DNA from: an uncultured Gemella sp.
GTDB lineage: Bacteria > Bacillota > Bacilli > Staphylococcales > Gemellaceae
Direction: 5' to 3'
DNA length: 9,118 nt
NCBI GenBank assembly: GCA_945929765.1
Contig: CAMEOL010000031.1
Coordinates: 1 to 9,118, forward strand
Shown: positions 1-7,223 of the stretch, one piece after another
Position numbering within the stretch: the first letter of the stretch is position 1
How the letters are laid out: every line of letters begins with the position of its first letter
Program-made: the position numbers and the translations under genes
The notes under the pieces: generated by a model
What the model was told of the DNA's origin: nothing
Seen by the model: the letters and a program-made list of their open reading frames with translations, nothing else
Databases searched by the model: none

Positions 1-1345
1 TACAACGCATTTTTTCTCCCCCTGATAGAACGTTAGCTCGTTTTAGGGCTTCTTCTCCTGAGAATAACATACGTCCTAGGAAAGATCTTAGGAATGCCTC
101 TGCCTCCTCTTCAGGTGAAGCATATTGTCTTAACCATTCTACTAAAGAAAGCTTAAGTCCGTCAAAATAAGAAGAATTGTCTTTTGGCATATAACTTCTT
201 GATGTAGTTATTCCCCATTTTATCGTTCCGCTGTCTGGTTCGATCTCTTCTGCTAAAATTTTAAGTAATGTTGTTTTTGCTAATTCATCTCCTAACAATA
301 TTACTTTATCGTTTGGATTGACTGTAAAACTAACATTTTTTAGAACTTCTTTTCCATCAATTGTTTTACTTATATTATCAACAACTAATAAATCATTTCC
401 TATTTCTCTATCTGGTGTAAACCTTACATAAGGGTATCTTCTACTACTTGGCTTAATATCATCAAGTGTAATTTTATCAAGCATTTTTTTTCTACTAGTA
501 GCTTGTTTTGATTTTGACGCATTCGCAGAAAAACGAGCAATAAATTCTTGTAATTCTTTTATTTTCTCTTCTTTTTTCTTATTCGAATCTTCAAGCATTC
601 TTCGTGCTAATTGACTTGATTGGTACCAGAAATCATAGTTTCCTACATATAATTGAATTTTTCCAAAATCTAAATCACAAATATGCGTACAAATATTATT
701 TAAAAAGTGACGATCGTGACTTACTACTATAACTGTATTTTCAAAGTTTATTAAAAACTCTTCTAACCATTGTATTGCACTTATATCAAGACCGTTAGTA
801 GGCTCATCAAGTAATAAAACGTCTGGATTACCAAATAGTGCTTGTGCAAGAAGTATTTTTACTTTTTGTGAGTTATCTAATTCACTCATCAACGAATAAT
901 GAATTTCACTTGATATTCCTAGTCCTTCTAAAAGTTGAGCTGCATCACTTTCTGCATTCCAACCGTCCATTTCAGCAAATTCCGCTTCTAACTCTGCTGC
1001 AATAATTCCATCTTCTTCTGTAAACGGATCTTTCATGTAAATTGCATTCTTTTTGTTCATGACGTCCCATAACTTTTCATGACCCATCATAACAACATCT
1101 ATTACTTGATTCTCTTCATAAGCAAAATGATTTTGTCTTAACACTGCTAGACGTTCCCCTTTACCTAATGAAACGTGCCCTTGTTGTGAATCTATTTCTC
1201 CTGATAAAAGTTTTAAGAATGTTGTTTTCCCCGCTCCGTTTGCTCCTATTAAACCGTAACAATTACCATTCGTAAATTTAATATTTACATCTTCAAATAG
1301 TTTTCTGTCCGCAAATCGCAGACCTAAGTTTGTAACTTGTAACAT
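1..1345 (-). CDS. ABC-F ATPase, YkpA/YbiT type (3' end outside window)
   Basis: Cytoplasmic ABC-F protein: two ATP-binding domains and no membrane segments, of the kind that acts at the ribosomal E site. 448 codons are present; the family is about 530-540 residues, so the last part, including the second Walker B, lies beyond the edge. Domain 1 has Walker A GANGAGKT (34-41), signature-like LDNSQ (156-160), Walker B/DEPTNGLD with E181, and switch H210. A charged helical linker (about 245-295) fits the P-site tRNA interaction motif. Domain 2 has GDELAKTT (352-359) in place of a normal Walker A, KWGITTS (376-382), PKDNS and the intact signature LSGGEK (440-445). The WG-TTS/PKDNS block points to the Bacillota YkpA/YbiT branch. 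The ATG overlaps the rbfA stop (TAATG), and a strong AAAGGAG site lies inside the rbfA 3' end, so translation is probably coupled. The exact cellular role is inferred, not shown. Confidence 0.9.
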   Translation of the reverse strand, partial: MLQVTNLGLRFADRKLFEDVNIKFTNGNCYGLIGANGAGKTTFLKLLSGEIDSQQGHVSLGKGERLAVLRQNHFAYEENQVIDVVMMGHEKLWDVMNKKNAIYMKDPFTEEDGIIAAELEAEFAEMDGWNAESDAAQLLEGLGISSEIHYSLMSELDNSQKVKILLAQALFGNPDVLLLDEPTNGLDISAIQWLEEFLINFENTVIVVSHDRHFLNNICTHICDLDFGKIQLYVGNYDFWYQSSQLARRMLEDSNKKKEEKIKELQEFIARFSANASKSKQATSRKKMLDKITLDDIKPSSRRYPYVRFTPDREIGNDLLVVDNISKTIDGKEVLKNVSFTVNPNDKVILLGDELAKTTLLKILAEEIEPDSGTIKWGITTSRSYMPKDNSSYFDGLKLSLVEWLRQYASPEEEAEAFLRSFLGRMLFSGEEALKRANVLSGGEKMRC

Positions 1346-1695
1346 TACTTCTCTCCTTTGTTTACACTTGCAATTAGACTCTCAATATGCAGTGCATACT
1401 CACTAGTAGTATCATAAGTAAAAATCAGTTCAGGAAATTTACGTACTTTTATTTTTTTTGCAACTTCTGATTTAACAAAACCTTTTATTTTCGCAAGTGA
1501 TTCTTTTGTTTTTTGTTTTTCTTTTTCTCCACCTAGGACAGTATAATACACTTTAGCTTGGGAATAGTCACCCGTTAATTTTACTTCTGTAATAGTAACA
1601 AATCCTAAGTCATGATTTTTGACTTTTGTTGCAAGAACGAATGTAATTTCTTTTTTTATTTGTTCTCCCAACCTATTAACTCTTAATTCTGACAT
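1345..1695 (-). CDS. rbfA: 30S ribosome-binding factor A
   Basis: RbfA binds the immature 30S subunit near the 5' end of 16S rRNA and helps late maturation, including cold adaptation. The 116 residues match the usual family length and make a single KH-like fold. Family marks are the N-terminal basic helix (RVNRLGEQIKKEI) and the C-terminal block with VRKFPELIFTYD followed by EYALHIESLI (about residues 84-108). The ATG is preceded by an AAAGGG site at good spacing. It follows infB after only about 20 nt and overlaps the next gene by one base. In B. subtilis ylxP lies between infB and rbfA; it is absent here. Being in one unit with rimP and infB fits a ribosome assembly and initiation operon. 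Confidence 0.96.
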   Translation of the reverse strand: MSELRVNRLGEQIKKEITFVLATKVKNHDLGFVTITEVKLTGDYSQAKVYYTVLGGEKEKQKTKESLAKIKGFVKSEVAKKIKVRKFPELIFTYDTTSEYALHIESLIASVNKGEK

Positions 1696-1715
1696 AGTGA
1701 CCCTTTCTTTTGATA

Positions 1716-3809
1716 TTATCTTTTAACTTCTTCCATAATGAACACTTCGAAAATATCACCTTCACGAATATCGTTATAATTTTCTACTGTCATTCCACAT
1801 TCATATCCACTTTGTACTTCTTTTACATCGTCTTTAAATCTTCTTAATGTATCAATTTCACCTTCATAAATAACTACACTATCACGTATAACTCGTACTT
1901 TTCCATCACGAGATACTTTTCCTTCTGTTACGTATGCTCCTGCAATAGTTCCAATTTTAGAAACTTTGTATACTTGGCGAACTTCTGCTAAACCTATAAC
2001 TTTTTCTTTAAATTCTGGATCTAATAATCCTGTCATAGCTGCTTCAATTTCTTCTATAACTTTATAAATGATGCTATGTAGTCGTATATCTACATTTTCG
2101 TTTTGGGCCATTTGTTTAGCATTGTTATCAGGTCGAACATTAAATCCTATTACAACCGCACTTGAAGCTAGTGCTAATGTTATATCTGATTCGTTTATTG
2201 CTCCTACTCCTGTGTGAATGATACGAACGTTTACTCCGTCAACGTCAATTTTTGCTAACGACATTGCTAATGCCTCTACTGATCCTTGAACGTCAGCTTT
2301 TATTATAACATTAAGATCTTTCATTTCTCCTTGTTTCATTTGTTCGAATAATGTATCTAATGAAACTGCTGAATTGTTTTGTCTTTGACTTTCTATATAT
2401 TGTTGTTGACGAGTTTCCCCTATTGATCTAGCTGTTTTTTCATCACCGAATACTACGAATCTATCGCCAGCATTAGGCACATCTTGCAATCCTGTAATCT
2501 CTACTGGTGTAGCCGGTTTTGCTAAATTAATATTTTTCCCTCTATCATTAATCATTGCACGAACACGACCGAATGTATTTCCTACTACGATAGGATCACC
2601 TACATTCAATGTTCCGCTTTGAACTAATAATGTTGCTACTGCTCCACGTCCCTTGTCAAGTTTAGCTTCAATTACAGTTCCTAAAGCAAGTCTATTAGGA
2701 TTAGCTTTTATTTCTTGCATATCTGCTACTAAAAGAACCATCTCTAATAAATCATCTATACCTTCTCCTTGTAAAGCTGAGATAGGAACAAAAATTGTAT
2801 CTCCTCCCCAATCTTCTGGAGTTAATCCTCTTTCTGCAAGTTCTCCCATTACTTTGTCTGGGTTAGCTTGCGGTTTATCCATCTTATTAACTGCTACTAT
2901 AATAGGAACTTCTGCTGCTTTTGCATGATTTATCGCCTCTATTGTTTGTGGCATTACTCCATCATCTGCAGCAACTACTAAAATAGTAATATCCGTTACT
3001 TGTGCTCCACGTGCACGCATAGTTGTAAATGCTGCGTGACCTGGTGTATCTAAAAATGTAATTTTTCTATCATTTACACGTACTTGATACGCTCCGATAT
3101 GTTGTGTTATTCCTCCAGCTTCTCCTGCAGTTACCTTTGTATTACGTATAGTGTCTAGTAAAGTAGTTTTTCCATGATCTACGTGCCCCATAATTGTAAC
3201 TATCGGTGGACGTACTTTTGTATTTTTATCATCTTCTTCTACTTCAAAATAAACATCAAGATCTTCTTTATTTATCTCTACTTCTTGTTGAATTTCTTTT
3301 CCATAATCCATGGCAATTAATTCGATTTGTTCTAATGTTAATGACTGATTTATATTAGCCATTATTTTTAACTCAACAAATAATTTTTTTATTAACTCAG
3401 TTGATGTTATTCCTAATACTGTTGCTAATTCTCCAACAGTCATACCTTCTTTTACTAAGATTGTATCTTCGCTGATATTTTCTTCTGTAGGAACTTCAAT
3501 CATCGCTGGTTGTTGCTGTTTATTTTTTTTATTTTTTTCTTTTTTTATTTTTTTCTTTTTATTTTTTTTACTTTGATTTTGAGTTTTTTCTAAATCATAG
3601 TCTTCTATATTTTTATTTTTATGTTTTTTATTTTTTTCTTTAGGTTCTTCTTGTTTATTGAACACTTTTTCCAATTCTACAATTCCTTCTTCTGTTAACA
3701 TAGACATATGACTTGCTACCTCTATATTAGCTTCTTTTAATACTTTTATTATTTCTTTTGAAGATTTATCTACTTGCTTAGCATATTCATGTACTCTAAT
3801 TTTCTTCAT
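1716..3809 (-). CDS. infB: Translation initiation factor IF-2
   Basis: IF2 is the GTPase that brings fMet-tRNA to the 30S subunit and promotes 50S joining. The 697 residues begin with an IF2_N helical domain (1-50), followed by a lysine/asparagine-rich linker (about 55-100) and a second IF2_N-like domain (about 118-170). The G domain has G1 GHVDHGKT (208-215), G3 DTPGHAAF (254-261), G4 NKMD (308-311) and G5 SAL (344-346). Domains II, III and the tRNA-binding C-terminal barrel follow. Length is close to B. subtilis IF2 (716). The ATG lies 14 nt inside the end of ylxQ and is served by a perfect AAGGAGG at 3821-3827, 11 nt upstream. That site should allow strong independent initiation in addition to coupling. 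The linker is encoded by A-runs of up to 8 nt (see findings). Confidence 0.98.
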   Translation of the reverse strand: MKKIRVHEYAKQVDKSSKEIIKVLKEANIEVASHMSMLTEEGIVELEKVFNKQEEPKEKNKKHKNKNIEDYDLEKTQNQSKKNKKKKIKKEKNKKNKQQQPAMIEVPTEENISEDTILVKEGMTVGELATVLGITSTELIKKLFVELKIMANINQSLTLEQIELIAMDYGKEIQQEVEINKEDLDVYFEVEEDDKNTKVRPPIVTIMGHVDHGKTTLLDTIRNTKVTAGEAGGITQHIGAYQVRVNDRKITFLDTPGHAAFTTMRARGAQVTDITILVVAADDGVMPQTIEAINHAKAAEVPIIVAVNKMDKPQANPDKVMGELAERGLTPEDWGGDTIFVPISALQGEGIDDLLEMVLLVADMQEIKANPNRLALGTVIEAKLDKGRGAVATLLVQSGTLNVGDPIVVGNTFGRVRAMINDRGKNINLAKPATPVEITGLQDVPNAGDRFVVFGDEKTARSIGETRQQQYIESQRQNNSAVSLDTLFEQMKQGEMKDLNVIIKADVQGSVEALAMSLAKIDVDGVNVRIIHTGVGAINESDITLALASSAVVIGFNVRPDNNAKQMAQNENVDIRLHSIIYKVIEEIEAAMTGLLDPEFKEKVIGLAEVRQVYKVSKIGTIAGAYVTEGKVSRDGKVRVIRDSVVIYEGEIDTLRRFKDDVKEVQSGYECGMTVENYNDIREGDIFEVFIMEEVKR

Positions 3810-4125
3810 TATCGATATATCCTCCTTGTTTTAATAATTCTTTTAATTTTTTACTAAATCCTGTATCAGTTATAGCTAATGCTACTCTGTTTTCTTTTCC
3901 AATTGCTCTGCTTATTTCTTCTGTGCTAAAAATCACGCAAAACTCTGTACCGTAATATTTCGCTTTATCTGTTAATTTTTTTAAATTATTTTTACCGCAA
4001 TCTGATGCAATAACAAGCAATTTAACTTTTTTCTCTTGTATATTTTTTATTATTAGATCTTCACCAGTAACTATTTTTCCAGCTCTAGTCATTAGTCCTA
4101 ATAAATTTAATGATTTTTGCTTCAT
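3796..4125 (-). CDS. ylxQ: L7Ae/L30e/S12e/Gadd45-family RNA-binding protein YlxQ
   Basis: Small L7Ae-type protein, a family that recognises kink-turn RNA; its exact job in bacteria is unclear. The 109 residues show the family pattern: [15 protein letters not shown] (about 9-23), [14 protein letters not shown] (34-47), [21 protein letters not shown] (75-95, given here as the C-terminal block). The start codon overlaps the ylxR stop (TAATG). No good Shine-Dalgarno sequence precedes it (only an A-rich stretch), so it probably depends on ribosomes finishing ylxR. Its last 14 nt overlap infB. The ylxR-ylxQ pair between nusA and infB is the standard order in Bacilli. Nothing looks broken. Confidence 0.92.
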   Translation of the reverse strand: MKQKSLNLLGLMTRAGKIVTGEDLIIKNIQEKKVKLLVIASDCGKNNLKKLTDKAKYYGTEFCVIFSTEEISRAIGKENRVALAITDTGFSKKLKELLKQGGYIDNEEN

Positions 4126-4412
4126 TATTTTTTCGGTATCGACTTTCTATATATTAACCTAATTACTTCGTTATATATAGGTTCCATTTCTTCTGATGTA
4201 GCTTCAAAAAATTTCTCAAGTCTTTTTTTATCTCTTGCATTTTGAATTACTTCTAATTCTGAAACTACGTAAGCTCCACGTCCTGCTTTTTTTCCTGTTA
4301 CGTCAACTGAAATTTCCCCTTCTTTATTTTTTACTATACGTATTAAATCTTTTTTGGGAAACATTTCATTTGTTAGTATACATTTTCTGCTTGGAATTTT
4401 TCTTTGTTTCAT
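4125..4412 (-). CDS. ylxR: YlxR/RnpM family RNA-binding protein (DUF448)
   Basis: The 95-residue product belongs to the YlxR (DUF448) family. The B. subtilis member has been described as a modulator of RNase P (RnpM); I apply that function here by family only. Visible marks are RKCILTNE near the N-terminus (about 9-16), KKDLIRIVK (20-28) and the family hallmark GRGAYV (about 44-49), followed by a basic helical tail. The ATG has an AAGGAG site 6-7 nt upstream that shares bases with the nusA stop codon (TAAGGAG), so initiation follows directly on nusA termination. It overlaps ylxQ by one base. It lies in the usual place between nusA and ylxQ. Confidence 0.93.
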   Translation of the reverse strand: MKQRKIPSRKCILTNEMFPKKDLIRIVKNKEGEISVDVTGKKAGRGAYVVSELEVIQNARDKKRLEKFFEATSEEMEPIYNEVIRLIYRKSIPKK

Positions 4413-4423
4413 AACTATGCTCC

Positions 4424-5458
4424 TTATTCTTGAGTAGTCTTAATATCAATTTTCCAACCTGTTAGTTTTGCTGCTAAACGGACATTTTGTCCTTTTTTAC
4501 CAATTGCTAATGATAATTGATCTTCTGAAACTTCAACAGTTGCTATTTTATTTTCTTCATCAATTGTTATATTAGTTACTTTTGCTGGTGCCAGTGCATT
4601 AGTTATGAATTTATCTATCTCTTTATCCCACGGTACGATATCAATTTTTTCGCCATGTAATTCTTCTACAATAACTCGTACTCTTTCTCCGGCTGGACCT
4701 ACACATGCTCCTACTGAATCTACATTACTATCTTCTGAATGTACTGCTATTTTTGTTCTATCTCCCGCCTCACGAGAAACGCTCTTTATTTCGACAATTC
4801 CGTCATATATTTCTGGAACTTGTTGTTCAAATAATCTCTTAATAAAGTCTGGGTGTGATCTAGAAGCTAGCACGTGTGGTTTGCTTCCTCTTGTCGGATT
4901 ATCAACTTTAGCTATATATACTTTAATAGGTGACTGTGGGATATACACTTCTCCAGGTACTCTTTCGTTTTCGCCTAATATAGCTTCGATTTTCCCTAAT
5001 TTTACGTACACATAACGAGAATCTACTCTATCGATGTATCCTGAACGAATTTCTCCTTCATATTCTATATATTCTTTATAAAGAACTTCTTTCTCTGCAT
5101 CTCGTAATCTTTGCATTAATGCTTGTTTTGCTGCTTGAGCTCCTACTCGTCCAAAGTCACTTGGCATATCTACTTCTTCATAAATATCTCCTACTTCATA
5201 TGCTGGATTAATTTTTAAAGCTTCTTCTAGTGCAAATTCTATTCTATCGTCATATACTTCTTCTACAACATCTTTTCTTATAATAAATTTATATTCACCT
5301 GTTGTTCTATTAAAGTCAACTCTAACGTTTTTAGATGCATTAAAGTTTTTCTTATATGCTGATAAAAGTGCCATTTCTATTGCTTCGAATAATATTTCTT
5401 TTGAAATACCTTTTTCTGTTTCTATTACATCAATTGCCTTAAGCAATGCCTTGCTCAT
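4424..5458 (-). CDS. nusA: Transcription termination/antitermination factor NusA
   Basis: NusA binds RNA polymerase near the RNA exit channel and affects pausing, intrinsic termination and antitermination. The 344 residues contain the N-terminal RNAP-binding domain (1 to about 125), an S1 domain (about 134-200, with GYIDRVDSRYVYVKLGKIEA), KH1 around GPAGERV (254-260) and KH2 ending at LSLAIGKKGQNVRLAAKLTG (316-335). It stops soon after KH2, without the acidic repeats of E. coli NusA, as is usual for Bacillota, and is a little shorter than B. subtilis NusA (371). The KH1 loop reads GPAG, where relatives generally have a lysine (GPKG or GAKG, from memory). The ATG has an AAGGAG site about 9 nt upstream. 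rimP ends 18 nt before it. Expression is probably limited by the leader attenuator described separately. Confidence 0.97.
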   Translation of the reverse strand: MSKALLKAIDVIETEKGISKEILFEAIEMALLSAYKKNFNASKNVRVDFNRTTGEYKFIIRKDVVEEVYDDRIEFALEEALKINPAYEVGDIYEEVDMPSDFGRVGAQAAKQALMQRLRDAEKEVLYKEYIEYEGEIRSGYIDRVDSRYVYVKLGKIEAILGENERVPGEVYIPQSPIKVYIAKVDNPTRGSKPHVLASRSHPDFIKRLFEQQVPEIYDGIVEIKSVSREAGDRTKIAVHSEDSNVDSVGACVGPAGERVRVIVEELHGEKIDIVPWDKEIDKFITNALAPAKVTNITIDEENKIATVEVSEDQLSLAIGKKGQNVRLAAKLTGWKIDIKTTQE

Positions 5459-5476
5459 CTTTTTTTCTCCTTATTA

Positions 5477-5941
5477 TTAAAATTTAACCGCCAAGCGAAT
5501 TTTTGCAATTTTTTTATAGTCTATTGTTGATTTTTTACTTCTTCCTTTTACTTTGTAGTCTATAACTATATTTTCATTTTCTACCGATATCAAATCACCA
5601 TAGAATTCTTTCTCGTTATCAACTTTCTCATATGTTTTTATATAAACATATTTTCCTTCAGAGTCCTTTATTTCCTCTAGATTTCTTAACTCCCTCTCAA
5701 TTCCAGGAGAACTAACTTCTAAATAGTATTTATCTTCTATTAAGTCTTTTTTATCTAGTTCTTCTGCCATCAATTCACTCAGATGAACACAATCATCTAA
5801 CGTTAAGCCACCAATTTTATCAAAATAAATTCTTAAAAAGTATTCAGTCCCTTCTTTAACATATTCCACATCATATAGAGTGTATTCCGTATTTTCTACT
5901 TTTTTTTGAGCTAATACTTTTACTTCTTCTACTATTCTCAT
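5477..5941 (-). CDS. rimP: Ribosome maturation factor RimP
   Basis: RimP acts early in 30S assembly and favours S12 binding to the 16S rRNA. The 154-residue product has the typical N-terminal domain (FLRIYFDKIGGLTLDDC about 35-51, LSELMAEELD 54-63) with the family signature YLEVSSPGIERELR (73-86). A small SH3-like C-terminal domain follows (about 90-154). Length is normal. It is the first gene of the nusA-infB operon, as in most bacteria. The ATG is preceded by AAAGAGGTG at suitable spacing. An 85-nt leader carrying a terminator-like hairpin separates it from its own promoter. Confidence 0.96.
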   Translation of the reverse strand: MRIVEEVKVLAQKKVENTEYTLYDVEYVKEGTEYFLRIYFDKIGGLTLDDCVHLSELMAEELDKKDLIEDKYYLEVSSPGIERELRNLEEIKDSEGKYVYIKTYEKVDNEKEFYGDLISVENENIVIDYKVKGRSKKSTIDYKKIAKIRLAVKF

Positions 5942-5967
5942 GTAACACCTCTTTCTTATCTTTATTC

Positions 5968-6007
5968 AACACAAAAGAGCGGAAGAATTTAAATCCACCA
6001 CTCTTTT
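5968..6007 (-). terminator. Leader hairpin with interrupted U-tract; probable NusA-dependent attenuator
   Basis: On the minus strand the arm at 5998-6007 (AAAAGAGTGG) pairs with 5973-5982 (CCGCTCTTTT): 10 pairs including one G-U, around a 15-nt loop that can add three more inner pairs. The 3' side continues UUUUGUGUUG, a U-tract broken distally by G. It lies between the rimP promoter and the rimP start, so polymerases meet it within about 60 nt. In B. subtilis, nusA is autoregulated by NusA-stimulated termination in its 5' UTR without an antiterminator; the arrangement here matches. It may also end transcription arriving from the upstream genes, since no other terminator is present. Function is inferred. 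Confidence 0.72.
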
Positions 6008-6032
6008 AAGTTAGTTTATTTACTTTAAGAAA

Positions 6033-6061
6033 AGTATACCATAAATAAAGTTACCCGTCAA
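6033..6061 (-). promoter_or_regulatory. Sigma-A promoter of the rimP-nusA-infB operon
   Basis: On the minus strand TTGACG (6056-6061) is followed by exactly 17 bp and TATACT (6033-6038), with TGG just upstream of it making an extended -10 (TGnTATACT). Each hexamer has one mismatch to consensus. The predicted start is the A near 6026, giving a leader of about 85 nt before rimP. The -35 begins only about 5 nt after the stop codon of the preceding gene, so the whole promoter sits in the 125-nt gap between the two blocks. Confidence 0.88.
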
Positions 6062-6066
6062 TAAAT

Positions 6067-6408
6067 TTACTTTCTGTATATTTCTTCTTTTATAACCTCA
6101 ATAATTTTTTCTATTTCACTGTTTAAATTTTCATCTAACTGCTTTTTTGTAATAATATTATCATTAAAAGCATCGCTATAGCCCAAAATGATAGATAGCG
6201 AATTTTTTATTTTATGAAGCATAAGCTTCTTTTTTTCTTCTTTTTTATCAAAGCTATTACTCTTTTTGTAAATTAAATAAATATTGACTAAAAGTAATAT
6301 AGAAATTATGCTTAAAATAAATAATTTATTTTCTTCTTGAATTATTAATAAAATCATGTTTATAATAATTAGTAAATTAACTAATAATAAACTATATATA
6401 TTTTTCAT
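6067..6408 (-). CDS. Small membrane protein with histidine-kinase DHp-like helices, no ATPase domain
   Basis: I do not recognise this as a named gene. From the ATG it has 113 residues: two hydrophobic helices (about 5-23 and 29-47) joined by a short QEENK turn, a charged KKEEKKK stretch, then HKIKNSLSIILGYSDAF starting at H65 and a second amphipathic helix (about 88-111). The H65 segment resembles the H-box of HisKA-type kinases of the HEIKNPL...I.GY form, and a following helix fits a DHp hairpin. No N, G1 or G2 box of an ATPase domain follows; the protein simply stops. It overlaps the rsmI end by 17 nt. A GTG at 6427-6429 in frame would add seven residues, but it lacks its own Shine-Dalgarno site; a GAGG there lies rather far (15 nt) from the chosen ATG. 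It could be a kinase remnant, a phosphotransfer protein or a partner of another kinase. Confidence 0.7.
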   Translation of the reverse strand: MKNIYSLLLVNLLIIINMILLIIQEENKLFILSIISILLLVNIYLIYKKSNSFDKKEEKKKLMLHKIKNSLSIILGYSDAFNDNIITKKQLDENLNSEIEKIIEVIKEEIYRK

Positions 6409-7222
6409 GATATAAATTATAAACCTCACGTTTATTTATATTATATTTTTTTGCCACAATTTTAATTGCCTCTGAATTTTTCATCCCTGATTCTACAAGT
6501 TTTAACACTTCTGCAACAAGATCCAAATTATTAACTTCATCATATTCAATTTCCTTTGGAGATATTACTATTACAAATTCTCCTTTTGTTTTTATCTTCT
6601 CGTTATTAAACTCATCTAATATTTCACTTGCAGTTTTTGTAACTATTTGTTCGTACATTTTTGTTAATTCTCTTGCCACAGAGATAATTCTACTTGAATC
6701 AACTTCACATATTTTCTCTATAACATTCAAAATTCTATGCGGTGACTCATACAATATCGATGTTTCTTGGCGCATCATAATTTCTGTTAGTTTGTTTCTT
6801 AAATCATTATTTTTTCGGGGTAAAAAACCATAAAATGTATAATTATAAGATTCTATACCACTAGATATTAACGCTGTCAACCCTGCGTTTGCTCCTGGTA
6901 TAGCTGTCACTTCTATATCTTTTTCTCTACATTTTTTCACTAAAATATACCCTGGATCAGAAATACATGGCAATCCTGCATCAGAAACTAAAGCTACTTT
7001 ATGCCCGTTTAATAAGTATTCTATTATATTGTCACTACTTTTTTCTTCGTTATGTTCATGATAACTTATTAATTTTTTATTTTTTATCTCAAAATAATGC
7101 AATAATTTTTGTGTGTTTCTTGTATCTTCACAAGCAATAATATCTACACTTTCCAATGTTTTTAATGCTCTCAAAGTTATGTCTTCTAAATTTCCTATCG
7201 GTGTTGCTACTAAATATAACAT
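6392..7222 (-). CDS. rsmI: 16S rRNA (cytidine1402-2'-O)-methyltransferase RsmI
   Basis: RsmI uses S-adenosylmethionine to methylate the ribose of C1402 in the 30S decoding centre. The 276 residues fit the family. The tetrapyrrole-methylase-like fold is marked by TPIGNLEDIT (7-16), CEDTRNT (31-37), SDAGLPCISDPG (80-91), PGANAG (109-114) and YGFLPRK (131-137), with YESPHRI further on. A small C-terminal helical tail (MKNSEAIKIVAKKYNINKREVYNLYH) is also typical. The ATG has AAAAGGA 8 nt upstream, inside the end of yazA. B. subtilis calls this gene yabC, in the same order after yazA. Its last 17 nt overlap the start of the small membrane protein gene. Confidence 0.97.
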   Translation of the reverse strand: MLYLVATPIGNLEDITLRALKTLESVDIIACEDTRNTQKLLHYFEIKNKKLISYHEHNEEKSSDNIIEYLLNGHKVALVSDAGLPCISDPGYILVKKCREKDIEVTAIPGANAGLTALISSGIESYNYTFYGFLPRKNNDLRNKLTEIMMRQETSILYESPHRILNVIEKICEVDSSRIISVARELTKMYEQIVTKTASEILDEFNNEKIKTKGEFVIVISPKEIEYDEVNNLDLVAEVLKLVESGMKNSEAIKIVAKKYNINKREVYNLYHEKYI

Positions 7223-7223
7223 T

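Noticed and set aside
2653..2928. Open frame on the plus strand, 91 codons
   Set aside because: It lies wholly within the infB G domain on the other strand, has no ribosome binding site or family resemblance, and its composition is that of an antisense shadow.
3440..3510. Internal start sites in infB giving a short IF2 form
   Set aside because: In-frame ATGs after the lysine linker (residues 103, 123) lack a properly spaced Shine-Dalgarno sequence, so I cannot support an internal start as seen in E. coli.
4605..5015. Open frame on the plus strand, 136 codons
   Set aside because: It is antisense to the nusA S1/KH1 coding region, rich in Ser, Thr, Pro and Cys as expected of a shadow, with no supporting signals.
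5973..6007. Hairpin as a plus-strand terminator or ribosomal-protein leader element
   Set aside because: The stem is nearly symmetrical and could work on the plus strand, but no plus-strand gene reaches it. It is also too simple for a known ribosomal-protein, T-box or riboswitch leader.
6409..6429. GTG start adding seven residues to the small membrane protein
   Set aside because: No Shine-Dalgarno sequence precedes the GTG. The downstream ATG gives a normal membrane-protein N-terminus and a shorter overlap with rsmI, although its own site is weak.
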